Shown here: positions 1 to 7,656 of the stretch, piece after piece
Layout of the letters: each line of letters opens with the position of its first letter
How positions within the stretch are numbered: the stretch's first letter is position 1
DNA from: Acidimicrobiales bacterium
GTDB lineage: Bacteria; Actinomycetota; Acidimicrobiia; Acidimicrobiales; Bog-793
Length of the DNA: 64,000 bases
NCBI GenBank assembly: GCA_035294085.1
Contig: DATGLP010000008.1
Coordinates: 151,681 to 215,680, forward strand
Reading direction: 5' to 3'
Notes under the pieces: generated by a model
Database searches by the model: none
Seen by the model: only the letters and a program-made list of their open reading frames with translations
Told to the model about the DNA's origin: nothing
Translations under genes and position numbers: made by a program

Positions 1-282
1 AGCCCGATCGTCGAGGAGCTGTTCTTCCGGGGGCTCCTCCTGCGCGGGCTGCTCGCCAGCCTGTCCGGGCGCCTGGGGCGCGCCGCGCCGGCGGTCGCGA
101 TCGGCGCGAGCGCGCTCGTCTTCGGCCTCGCGCACTTCGAGGCGCTCCAGCTGCTCGGCCTGGTCGGCTTCGGCGTCGTCCTCGGGGTGCTCGCGTGGCG
201 GACGGGCCGCCTCGGCCCGGGGATCGTCGCGCACGTCGCCTTCAACGCGGCGACCTTCGTCGTCGTGGCCACGGGACACTAG
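1..282 (+). CDS. CPBP family intramembrane protease (3' part only)
   Basis: The window opens inside this gene; 93 codons and a TAG stop are present. The fragment begins SPIVEELFFRGLLLRG, which carries the EExxxR signature of the CPBP (Abi/CAAX-protease-like) family. It continues with FGLAHFEALQ (second conserved His) and ends with a HVAFNAA motif in a hydrophobic helix, the third conserved site. These residues form the membrane-embedded glutamic protease centre of the family. Substrate unknown. The N-terminal helices lie outside the window. The gene precedes a sugar-phosphate mutase that has its own promoter, so no functional link is implied. Confidence 0.85.
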   Translation, partial: SPIVEELFFRGLLLRGLLASLSGRLGRAAPAVAIGASALVFGLAHFEALQLLGLVGFGVVLGVLAWRTGRLGPGIVAHVAFNAATFVVVATGH

Positions 283-294
283 GCCGGCGCCGGG

Positions 295-300
295 TAGGCT
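295..300 (+). promoter_or_regulatory. -10 element of a leaderless promoter for the mutase gene
   Basis: TAGGCT fits the actinobacterial -10 pattern TANNNT and lies 7 bases before the GTG start at 308, so transcription would begin at or next to the start codon. No Shine-Dalgarno sequence is present. The same spacing recurs ahead of nrdR, the DUF167 gene and the sigma factor gene. Confidence 0.5.
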
Positions 301-307
301 CGCCGTC

Positions 308-1717
308 GTGACGCCGAGCACGCCGCTCGCCCGGATCTTCAAGGCCTACGACGTGCGCGGGGTCGTCCCCGACGAGCTGGACGAGCGCGCCGCCTTCGCG
401 ATCGGCGCCGGCTTCGCGCGCTTCGCGGCCCGGTCCGAGGGCGCGCGCCGGCTGCTCGTGGGCCGGGACATGCGGGTCTCGGGCCCCGCGCTCGCCGCCG
501 CGTTCATCGAGGGCGCGCGCGGCGCCGGCAGCGACGTCGTCGACCTCGGCCTCGCCTCGACCGACCTCGTCTACTTCGCGTCCGGGCACCTGGACGCGCC
601 GGCGGCGATGCTCACGGCCTCCCACAACCCGTCGGCCTACAACGGGATGAAGTTCTGCCTCGCCGGCGCCCGGCCGGTGGGCGAGGAGAGCGGCCTCGCC
701 GAGATCCGGCGCCTCGCCGAGGAGGTGCTCGCCGAGCCGGGAACGGCCCGCGTCGGCGCCGCCGGCTCGCTCGTGGCGTGCGACCTGCTCGACGAGTTCG
801 CCGCGCACGTCCGCAGCTTCGTCGACGCCTCGAGGCTCGCGCCGCTGTCCATCGTCGCCGACACCGCGAACGGCATGGGTGGCCTCGTCGCGCCCCGTGT
901 CTTCTCCGGCCTGCCCTTCCGCCTCGAGGTCCTCTACGGCGAGCTCGACGGCACCTTCCCGCACCACCCGGCCGACCCGATCCAGCCCGAGAACCTGCGC
1001 GACCTCACGGCCCGCCTCGAGGAGGTGGGGGCGGACGTCGGACTCGCCTTCGACGGGGACGCCGATCGCGTCTTCCTCGTCGACGACCTCGGCCGGGCGC
1101 TCTCGGGATCGACGACGACGGCGATCGTGGCCGAGGCCATGCTCGAGAAGCACCCGGGCGCCACGATCCTCTACAACTGCATCTGCTCGAAGGCCGTCCC
1201 CGAGGTCATCGCCGAGCACGGCGGGATCGGCGTGCGCACCCGAGTCGGACACTCGTTCATCAAGGCCGTGATGGCCGAGACGGGCGCCGTCTTCGGCGGG
1301 GAGCACTCGGGGCACTACTACTTCCGGGACAACTACCGAGCCGACTCGGGCATCATCGCCGCGCTCGTCGTCCTCGAGGTGCTCTCGCGCGCCGGCGTGC
1401 CGCTGTCGGAGCTGCGCCGGCCCTTCGAGCGCTACGCCGCTTCCGGCGAGATCAACCGACGCGTCCCGGACCCGGGACGCGTGATCGAGGCCCTCGCCGC
1501 GCGCTTCGGCGCGCTCGGCGCCTCGATCGACCGCCTGGACGGCCTCACCGCCGACTTCGGCGGCTGGTGGTTCAACCTCCGGGCGTCGAACACCGAGCCG
1601 CTGCTCCGCCTGAACGTCGAGGCAGCCGACGAGGCGGCCGTCGCCGCGCACGTGGAGGAGGTGCTCGGCGCGATCGACGAGCTCGGCGTGCCGGCGCACG
1701 GGAGGGAGGGAGGCTGA
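308..1717 (+). CDS. manB: Phosphomannomutase/phosphoglucomutase
   Basis: A 469-residue alpha-D-phosphohexomutase that interconverts hexose 1- and 6-phosphates through a phosphoserine intermediate, supplying sugar nucleotides for glycans. Landmarks in order: the catalytic serine loop TASHNPSAYNGMKF near residue 100, the metal-binding loop FDGDADRVFLVD near 250, the sugar-specificity loop GEHSGHYYFRDNY near 325 and the phosphate-binding loop RASNTEPLLRLN near 425. GEHSG is typical of bifunctional PMM/PGM enzymes. The GTG start follows a close -10 element without SD. The Trm112-like gene begins directly after its stop, and a phosphosugar isomerase-like gene follows, so the three form a sugar-phosphate unit. 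Confidence 0.9.
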   Translation: MTPSTPLARIFKAYDVRGVVPDELDERAAFAIGAGFARFAARSEGARRLLVGRDMRVSGPALAAAFIEGARGAGSDVVDLGLASTDLVYFASGHLDAPAAMLTASHNPSAYNGMKFCLAGARPVGEESGLAEIRRLAEEVLAEPGTARVGAAGSLVACDLLDEFAAHVRSFVDASRLAPLSIVADTANGMGGLVAPRVFSGLPFRLEVLYGELDGTFPHHPADPIQPENLRDLTARLEEVGADVGLAFDGDADRVFLVDDLGRALSGSTTTAIVAEAMLEKHPGATILYNCICSKAVPEVIAEHGGIGVRTRVGHSFIKAVMAETGAVFGGEHSGHYYFRDNYRADSGIIAALVVLEVLSRAGVPLSELRRPFERYAASGEINRRVPDPGRVIEALAARFGALGASIDRLDGLTADFGGWWFNLRASNTEPLLRLNVEAADEAAVAAHVEEVLGAIDELGVPAHGREGG

Positions 1718-1975
1718 GTGGGGCTCGACCCGTTGCTGCTCGAGATCCTCGTCGATCCCGAGGACAAGGCGCCGCTGTGGTACTTCGAGGACGAGGCGTC
1801 GCTGTACAACCCGCGCCTCAGGCGCCGCTACCCGATCCGCGACGGGATCCCGGTCCTCCTCGTCGGCGAGGCGGAGACCGTCGACGACGCCGAGCACGCG
1901 CGGCTCAGCGCGAAGTCCGAGGCCGCGCGGACGACCGGCGGCCCCGAGGCCTCGGAGGACGCCGCTGCACCCTGA
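1718..1975 (+). CDS. Trm112-family small protein (UPF0434-like)
   Basis: An 85-residue protein with the pattern LLEILVDPEDKAPLWYFEDE...YPIRDGIPVLLVGEA, the Trm112p-like fold. The zinc cysteines seen in many relatives are absent here (LVDPEDKAPL in place of CPxCKGPL), as in other actinobacterial members. It starts with GTG immediately after the mutase stop, so translation is probably coupled. Actinobacterial genomes often keep this gene between manB and a SIS-domain isomerase; its exact role is not established. Confidence 0.75.
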   Translation: MGLDPLLLEILVDPEDKAPLWYFEDEASLYNPRLRRRYPIRDGIPVLLVGEAETVDDAEHARLSAKSEAARTTGGPEASEDAAAP

Positions 1976-2984
1976 CGCGCCCGACAGCCAGAACCTGCTC
2001 GCCGCCACCCTCGAGCTGCCCGAGCAGCTCGGCCGGGCGGCGACGGCCGCCGCCGGGCTGGCGGACGGGCTGCCGGCGCGGCCCTCCGCGCTCGTCGTCG
2101 TCGCCGCCGGTCCCGACGCCATCGGCGGCGCCTGCCTCGCCGGCGCGGCCGGCGACGAGCTCGGCGTGCCGCTCGTCGTCGTGCCGCCGGTGCGCCTGCC
2201 CGGCTTCGTCGGCGAGTCGACGCTCGTGTGCGTCGAGTCGAGCGACCCGAGCGACCCGGCCTGCGCCGACGCCCTCGCCGAGGCGAAGGCGCGCGGCGCC
2301 TCCGCCATCCTCGTCGCCGGCGAGGGACGCCTCGCCGAGGTGGCGCTCGAGCTCGGCGTCGAGCGCCTCGGCGTGCCGCGCTCGGCACGGGACGCGCGGG
2401 CCGCGCTCGGCCACCTCGTCGCCCCCCTCTTCGTGCTCGCCCACGAGCTCGGCGTCCTGCCCGGCGGTCGTGAGGCGATCGAGGCGGCTATGGCCGCGAC
2501 GCGCCGCCGGCGCGCCGCCCTGCTCGGCGGGGACAGCCCGGCGCTGCGCCTCGCGCGCGCCGTCGACGGCTCGTTCCCGCTCGTGCTCGGCGCCGCCGGC
2601 CCGGGCGCCGTGGCGGCGCGTCGCCTCGCGACGGCGGTGCGCCTCGGCCCGAAGGTCCTCGCGCTCGCGGCCTGCTCGCCGGACCTCGAGCGCGACTGGG
2701 TGAGCGCCTTCGGCCAGGCCGGCGACGTCACGCGCCAGCTCCTCGTCGCCGTGGAGCTCCTCACCTCCTTCGATCCGCCGCGCGACGTGCGCCTCGCCGA
2801 GCTGCTCGACGAGGTGGTCGCGGCGCGCGAGCGCGTCGAGGCGCAGGGCGACGGCCGCCTCGCGCAGCTCCTCGACCTCGTCCTCGTCGGCGACGTCGCG
2901 GCGCTCGAGCTCGCGGCGGCGGCCGGGGTCGACCCGGGGCCGGCCCCCGCGGTGGGCGAGGTGGCGCCACCGCGCCCGGCCTAG
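1965..2984 (+). CDS. SIS-domain phosphoglucose/phosphomannose isomerase-like protein
   Basis: About 339 residues. The N-terminus (SQNLLAATLELPEQLGRAA) and the layout of two SIS-like halves plus a C-terminal helical region match the actinobacterial bifunctional PGI/PMI-like family that follows manB and Trm112. The usual glycine-rich phosphosugar loop of the first half is degenerate (AAGPDAIGGACLAGAAGD), so activity is uncertain. The only conventional start in frame is GTG at 2166, which would remove about 67 conserved residues. A CTG at 1965 sits 5 bases after GGAGGA (1954-1959) and overlaps the previous gene, so I favour CTG. The stop codon TAG is part of the next -10 element. Confidence 0.7.
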   Translation: MHPDAPDSQNLLAATLELPEQLGRAATAAAGLADGLPARPSALVVVAAGPDAIGGACLAGAAGDELGVPLVVVPPVRLPGFVGESTLVCVESSDPSDPACADALAEAKARGASAILVAGEGRLAEVALELGVERLGVPRSARDARAALGHLVAPLFVLAHELGVLPGGREAIEAAMAATRRRRAALLGGDSPALRLARAVDGSFPLVLGAAGPGAVAARRLATAVRLGPKVLALAACSPDLERDWVSAFGQAGDVTRQLLVAVELLTSFDPPRDVRLAELLDEVVAARERVEAQGDGRLAQLLDLVLVGDVAALELAAAAGVDPGPAPAVGEVAPPRPA

Positions 2985-2987
2985 GCT
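2982..2987 (+). promoter_or_regulatory. -10 element ahead of the miaA leader RNA
   Basis: TAGGCT overlaps the stop codon of the isomerase-like gene and would start a transcript near 2994, at the edge of the structured region before miaA. No convincing -35 hexamer is seen. Confidence 0.4.
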
Positions 2988-2993
2988 GGCAGC

Positions 2994-3106
2994 GGCGGTG
3001 CCCGAGCGGGACTGTGGTTGCAAGTCGATGCCAGCCGCAGGCGAAACGACCCACGTAAGGCGACCCGTGGTCGCCGAGCATGGTGCGGCTTAGAGGTAAG
3101 CCCCGC
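2994..3106 (+). ncRNA. Structured leader or small RNA upstream of miaA, class unknown
   Basis: The 165-base gap before miaA folds well. Stem A pairs 3013-3020 with 3032-3039 (8 bp, 11-base loop). Stem B is a perfect 7-bp hairpin, 3059-3065 with 3069-3075, and a 3-base loop. Stem C is a perfect 6-bp hairpin, 3087-3092 with 3097-3102, and a GAGG loop. CCACG at 3051-3055 can also pair with CGTGG at 3066-3070, which would break stem B, so two mutually exclusive folds are possible. A -10 element lies just upstream. It could be a riboswitch-like leader of miaA-dapF-hflX or an independent small RNA. I could not match it to tmRNA, RNase P, SRP, cobalamin, SAM, SAH or c-di-GMP motifs. Confidence 0.4.
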
Positions 3107-3149
3107 CCGGCGTGGCGCCGGACGGCGCCCGGCGGAGAAGGGGTGAAGC

Positions 3150-4202
3150 GTGCCTAGCGAGGCGGCGCCGAGCCGGCACGCGCCGGCTGCCGCCGCCCGG
3201 CGCGCGAGCCCCTCGGCGGGCGAGTGTGGGGTCAAAGACCAGGTCAGCCGCTCGGGCATCGCCCCCGTCGCGGGGGCGATCCTCGGCCCGACCGCGACGG
3301 GCAAGACGGCCCTCGCCGTCGCGCTCGCCCGGCTCCTCGATCTCGACCTCGTGTCGGTCGACGCGATGGCCGTCTACCGGGGGCTCGACGTCGGGACGGC
3401 GAAGCCCTCGCCCGCCGAGCGCGCCGGCGTCACCTGGCACCTCCTCGACCTCGTCGACGCGAGCGAGCCCTACTCGGTCGCGCAGTTCCAGGCCGAGGCG
3501 CGCCGCGTCCTCGACGGCCTCGCCGCGCGCCGCCGGCGCGCGCTGCTCGTCGGCGGGACGGGCCTGTACCTCCGGGCCGTTCTCGACGGCCTCGAGCTGC
3601 CCGGGCGCTACCCGGCCGTGGCGGCCGCCCTCGAGGCAGAGGCGGCGGCCGTCGGCGTCGCGCCCCTCTACGAGCGCCTGCGCGTGCTCGACCCGACCGC
3701 GGCGAGTCGGATCGAGCCAGGCAATCGTCGCCGCATCGTGCGCGCCCTCGAGGTCAGCATCGGCTCGGGCCGTCCGTTCAGCTCGTACGGCCCCGGCCTC
3801 ACCGCCTACCCGCCGGCGACCGTTCCGCTCGTCGGACTGCGCCTCGGGCGCGCCGCGCTCGCCCGTCGGATCGCGCAGCGCCTCGAGCGCCAGCTCGCAG
3901 CCGGTTTCGTGGCGGAGGTCGAGGCCCTCGCCCGCCGCCCCGAGGGGATCTCGCTGACGGCGCGCCAGGCGCTCGGCTACCGGGAGCTGCTCCGGCACCT
4001 CGAGGAGGGGCTGCCGCTCGATCAGGCGCGCGCGGAGATCCTCCGGCGCACGCGCCGGCTCGCCCGCCGCCAGGAGGCCTGGTTCCGCCGCGACCCGCGG
4101 GTCGTCTGGCTCGACGCCGATCGCCCCGACCTCCTCGATGCCGCGGCCGCGCTCGTCGACCCGACCGGAAGCGGCCGGTTGCGTGGGACAATGGTGTCGT
4201 GA
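3150..4202 (+). CDS. miaA: tRNA dimethylallyltransferase
   Basis: Transfers a dimethylallyl group to the N6 of A37 in tRNAs that read UNN codons. The P-loop GPTATGKTALAVALA is near residue 46, followed by the family motifs DAMAVYRGLDVGTAKP and HLLDLVDASEPYSVAQF, and by LVGGTGLYLRAVLDGL. The C-terminal half has the RxxxWFRRDPRVVWLD segment. Length 350 residues includes an unusual disordered Ala/Arg/Ser-rich N-terminal extension of about 35 residues; the GTG at 3150 is preceded by GGAGAAGGGG, but a shorter form cannot be excluded. dapF follows after 43 bases. Confidence 0.9.
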   Translation: MPSEAAPSRHAPAAAARRASPSAGECGVKDQVSRSGIAPVAGAILGPTATGKTALAVALARLLDLDLVSVDAMAVYRGLDVGTAKPSPAERAGVTWHLLDLVDASEPYSVAQFQAEARRVLDGLAARRRRALLVGGTGLYLRAVLDGLELPGRYPAVAAALEAEAAAVGVAPLYERLRVLDPTAASRIEPGNRRRIVRALEVSIGSGRPFSSYGPGLTAYPPATVPLVGLRLGRAALARRIAQRLERQLAAGFVAEVEALARRPEGISLTARQALGYRELLRHLEEGLPLDQARAEILRRTRRLARRQEAWFRRDPRVVWLDADRPDLLDAAAALVDPTGSGRLRGTMVS

Positions 4203-4245
4203 CCCGGGGCTGGTGCATCGGCTCGGAGCGCCGAGGGGCGGCGCG

Positions 4246-5082
4246 ATGAGGACGCTCGCGCTCGAGAAGTACGAGGCGCTCGGCAACGACTTCCTCGTCG
4301 TCGTGGACCTCGCGCGCGCCTTCGCGTCCGACGGGCGCCTCGCGGCGGCGCTGTGCGACCGCCACGCGGGCGTCGGCGCGGACGGCCTCATCTGGCTGCG
4401 CCCGGGCGCGTCGCCCGGGGCGGTGCGCATGGAGCTGCGCAACGCCGACGGGAGCCGGGCCGAGACGAGCGGGAACGGCCTGCGTTGCGCCGCGCTCGCC
4501 GCGGCGCGCGCCGGCCTCGTCGACGGCGCGGCGTTCTCCATCGATACGGACGCGGGTGCGCACGCGGTGCGCCTCGAGTCGGCAGCCGGCGCCGCCGGGG
4601 TCGTCGCCGTGGACATGGGGCCGCTCGAGGTGGCCGAGGAGGCGTGCCCGCCGCTTCGCGGGCACCGGTCCTTCCGGGTCGACGCCGGCAACCCCCATCT
4701 CGTCATCCTCGGCCCCATCCCGGACGAGGGCACCGTCGCCGCGCTCGGCGCCCGTCTCGAGGCGGCGACGCCCGGCGGCGTGAACGTCGAGTTCGTCGTG
4801 CCGCACGGGCGCGGCGAGCTGGAGCTCGTCGTCTGGGAGCGGGGCGCGGGCCTCACGAGGGCCTGCGGCAGCGGGAGCTGCGCGGCCGCTGGCGCGGCCC
4901 GACTCGCGGGCGTGACCGGCGACCGCGTCGTCGTGCACAACCCCGGGGGGCCGCTCACGGTCGAGCTGTCCGGGACGGACCCGGCGCGCCCGCGGGCGCG
5001 CCTGGTCGGCCCCGCCCGGCACGTCGCCGGCGTCACGGTCGACCTCGAGGAGCTCGGCGCGAGGGAGCCGGCTGGCGCGTGA
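4246..5082 (+). CDS. dapF: Diaminopimelate epimerase, first catalytic Cys replaced by Ser
   Basis: Converts LL- to meso-diaminopimelate for peptidoglycan and lysine. 278 residues from the ATG at 4246 (GAGGGGCG upstream). Family motifs: EKYEALGNDFLVV at the N-terminus, DRHAGVGADGLIWL, NADGSRAETSGNGLRC, and GLTRACGSGSCAAAGAA. In characterised enzymes two cysteines act as acid and base. The second is present (Cys207 in ACGSG), but the first lies in a C-G-N-G context and is serine here (Ser75 in TSGNG). A cysteine occurs five residues later (LRC). It may be a lineage variant or have altered chemistry. The stop overlaps hflX by 4 bases. Confidence 0.85.
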   Translation: MRTLALEKYEALGNDFLVVVDLARAFASDGRLAAALCDRHAGVGADGLIWLRPGASPGAVRMELRNADGSRAETSGNGLRCAALAAARAGLVDGAAFSIDTDAGAHAVRLESAAGAAGVVAVDMGPLEVAEEACPPLRGHRSFRVDAGNPHLVILGPIPDEGTVAALGARLEAATPGGVNVEFVVPHGRGELELVVWERGAGLTRACGSGSCAAAGAARLAGVTGDRVVVHNPGGPLTVELSGTDPARPRARLVGPARHVAGVTVDLEELGAREPAGA

Positions 5083-6380
5083 GCCTCATCGAGCGGAGCT
5101 TTCGCGAGCGCATCGTCCTCGTCGGCGTGGTGACCTGGCCGCGCACCCTCGCCGAGGTCGAGGCGAGCCTCGACGAGCTGCGCCTCCTCGTCGACACCGC
5201 GGGGGCGGACGAGGTCGCCCGGGTCGTCCAGGCACGCGAGACGCCGGACCCGGCGACCTACATCGGTCGAGGCAAGGCGGCGGAGCTCCACCGGCTCTGC
5301 GAGGAGGTCGACGCCGACACGGTCGTCTTCGACGAGGAGCTCACGCCCGCCCAGCAGCGCAACCTCGAGCACCTCCTCGGGCGCAGCGCCATCGACCGGA
5401 CGGCGGTGATCATGGACATCTTCGCCCAGAACGCCCGCACGCAGGAGGGTCGGGCCCAGGTCGAGCTGGCACTCCTGCGCTACCGGCTGCCGCGCCTTCG
5501 AGGGCGGGGCGGGGGGCTGTCGCAGCAGGCCGGGGGCATCGGCACGCGCGGCCCCGGCGAGACGCAGCTCGAGGTGGACCGCCGCCGGATCGCGCGCCGG
5601 ATCCAGCACCTCGAGGCGGAGCTGCGCACGCTCGAGGCGACGCGGCGAACCCAGCGCCGTGCCCGCCGCCGCGCCGCGCTGCGCTCGCTGTCCCTCGTCG
5701 GCTACACGAACGCCGGCAAGTCGACCCTCCTCAACGCGCTGACCGACGCCGGCGTGCTCGTCGAGAACCGCCTCTTCGCCACGCTCGACCCCCGGACGCG
5801 CCGCCTCGAGCTGCCCGGCGGGGAGGCGGTGCTGTGCTCCGACACCGTCGGCTTCGTGCGCAAGCTGCCCCACCAGCTCGTGCAGGCCTTCCACTCCACC
5901 CTCGAGGTCGTCACCGACGCGGACCTCCTCGTCCACGTCGTCGACGCCTCCGCCCCCGACCCCGACGCGCAGGTCGCGGCCGTGCGCGCCGTGCTCGCCG
6001 AGATCGGTGCCGCCTCGATCCCCGAGCTCCTCGTCTACAACAAGGCGGACCTCGACCCCGCCGCGGCGCGCCGCCTCGTGCGCGCGCACCCCGGCTCCGT
6101 CGCCTGCTCGGCGCGCAGCGGTGCCGGCCTGCCGGCGCTCCTCGAAGCGGTGGCTGCGGCCCTTCGCGCCGCGGACCGCACCGTCGACCTCGCCGTCCCC
6201 TACGAGCGGGGGGACGTTCTCGCCGCGCTCCATCGCGCCGGGGAGGTCCTCGAGCAGCGCGACGCGGGCGGGTCGCTGCACGTGCGCGCCCGCCTCGACG
6301 AGGCGTCGCGCCGACGCTTCGCCGCCTTCTCTGCGCCCGCGGCGTCGCTCGGCGTCGACGGCGCGCGCTCGGGCGAGTGA
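5079..6380 (+). CDS. hflX: GTPase HflX
   Basis: A ribosome-associated GTPase of 433 residues that splits stalled ribosomes. The N-terminal domain has YIGRGKAAEL and FDEELTPAQQRNLE, and the conserved linker is TRGPGETQLEVDRRRI. The G domain contains G1 GYTNAGKSTLL, G3 DTVGFVRKLP, G4 YNKADL and a SARSGAGL G5-like segment. GTG overlaps the dapF stop as GTGA. The order miaA-dapF-hflX is widespread in Actinobacteria. Confidence 0.93.
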   Translation: MSLIERSFRERIVLVGVVTWPRTLAEVEASLDELRLLVDTAGADEVARVVQARETPDPATYIGRGKAAELHRLCEEVDADTVVFDEELTPAQQRNLEHLLGRSAIDRTAVIMDIFAQNARTQEGRAQVELALLRYRLPRLRGRGGGLSQQAGGIGTRGPGETQLEVDRRRIARRIQHLEAELRTLEATRRTQRRARRRAALRSLSLVGYTNAGKSTLLNALTDAGVLVENRLFATLDPRTRRLELPGGEAVLCSDTVGFVRKLPHQLVQAFHSTLEVVTDADLLVHVVDASAPDPDAQVAAVRAVLAEIGAASIPELLVYNKADLDPAAARRLVRAHPGSVACSARSGAGLPALLEAVAAALRAADRTVDLAVPYERGDVLAALHRAGEVLEQRDAGGSLHVRARLDEASRRRFAAFSAPAASLGVDGARSGE

Positions 6381-6480
6381 GCGCGGCGGCGTGGTCCGGC
6401 GCGCGGCCCCAGGGCGGCGGCCGGTGGCCGGGCGGACGGCGCGGGCAGGGCGCCGGGGCCCGGCGGGGAGCCGCGCGCCG

Positions 6481-7617
6481 ATGAGCGCGCCCGCGCCCTT
6501 CGAGGTGCCGGTCTACCCCTTCGACCGCCTCGCCCCGCTCGCGGCCCTCGCGCAGGCGCTGCCGGGCGGCCTCGTGGACCTCTCCGTCGGCACGCCGTGC
6601 GACCCGCCCCCGGCCGCCGTCGTCGACGCCCTCGCGGATCCCGTCTCGGCCCGCGGCTACCCCGCCGGCGTCGGGTCGCCGCGCGTGCTCGACGCGGCCC
6701 GCGGGTGGCTCGAGCGGCGCTTCGGCGTCTCGCTCGAGCGCGGCCAGCTCGCGGCGTGCGTCGGGACGAAGGAGCTCGTCGCCGGGGTGCCGCACTGGCT
6801 GCGGCTGCGCGCGCCCGAGCGCGACACCGTGCTCTACCCGGCCGTCTCCTACCCGACGTACGCGATGGGGGCCGAGCTCGCGCGCTGCCGGGCGGTCCCG
6901 GTCCCGGCGCGCGAGGACGGCACGATGGACCTCGACTCGATCGCGGCGCGCGACGCCGAGCGGGCGCTGTGCCTGTGGCTGAACAGCCCGTCGAACCCGA
7001 CCGGCGCCCTCGACGACCTCGCCGCCGCGGCGAGCTGGGGCCGGGCGCGCGGGGTGCCGGTGCTGTCCGACGAGTGCTACGCCGAGTTCACCTGGGACGG
7101 CCCGCCGCGCACCATCTTGGCGACCGGGCTCGAGGGCGTCCTCGCCATCCACTCGATCTCGAAGCGCTCGAACGCGGCCGGCCTGCGCTTCGGCTTCTAC
7201 GCCGGGGACCCCGACCTCGTCGGCTTCCTCTCCGAGCTCCGCCGCCACGCCGGCTTCATGGTGCCCGGCCCCGTGCAGGCCGCCGCGGCCGTGGCGCTCG
7301 ACGACGACGCGCACGTCGAGCTCCAGCGCGAGCGCTACCGCCGCCGCCTCGAGCGCGTCGTGGCGATCCTCGCCGCGCTCGGGGTGCCGGCTCGCCTGCC
7401 GGCGGGCGGCTTCTACCTGTGGGTCGCGGCGCCCGAGGCGGCGGGAGGCAGCGAGGACCCGGCGTGGTCCTTCGCGCGCCGCCTCGCCGAGCGCGCCGGC
7501 GCGCTCGTCAGCCCCGGCGAGTTCTACGGCAGGAGCGCCGCGCGCTACGTCCGACTCGCGGTCGTCCAGCCCGACGAGCGCATCGAGCTCGTCGCCCGCC
7601 GCCTCGGCGTCGACTGA
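6481..7617 (+). CDS. dapC: Succinyldiaminopimelate aminotransferase
   Basis: A class I/II PLP aminotransferase of 378 residues that transfers the amino group from glutamate to N-succinyl-2-amino-6-ketopimelate. Fold-type I motifs: YPAGVGSPRVLDAARGWL, LNSPSNPTGAL (substrate Asn), LSDECYAEFTW (PLP Asp/Tyr) and the Schiff-base lysine in SISKRSNAAGLRFGF. The ATG at 6481 gives the usual actinobacterial DapC N-terminus. dapD and dapE follow, supporting this substrate over other aminotransferase roles. Confidence 0.9.
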   Translation: MSAPAPFEVPVYPFDRLAPLAALAQALPGGLVDLSVGTPCDPPPAAVVDALADPVSARGYPAGVGSPRVLDAARGWLERRFGVSLERGQLAACVGTKELVAGVPHWLRLRAPERDTVLYPAVSYPTYAMGAELARCRAVPVPAREDGTMDLDSIAARDAERALCLWLNSPSNPTGALDDLAAAASWGRARGVPVLSDECYAEFTWDGPPRTILATGLEGVLAIHSISKRSNAAGLRFGFYAGDPDLVGFLSELRRHAGFMVPGPVQAAAAVALDDDAHVELQRERYRRRLERVVAILAALGVPARLPAGGFYLWVAAPEAAGGSEDPAWSFARRLAERAGALVSPGEFYGRSAARYVRLAVVQPDERIELVARRLGVD

Positions 7618-7656
7618 CGGCGAGGCGCTAGCGTGCGCCCCTCGGGGAGGAGGCAG

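Noticed and set aside
242-2764. Long minus-strand reading frame of 840 codons opposite the mutase gene
   Set aside because: Arg/Ala/Ser-rich shadow of real plus-strand genes in very high G+C DNA, without domains or SD.
2994-3050. Resemblance to a cobalamin riboswitch core (GGTGCC, GCAAGTC) and to a tRNA-Ser D-arm
   Set aside because: The conserved GCCACTG-type B12 box, the anticodon arm and T-arm are missing.
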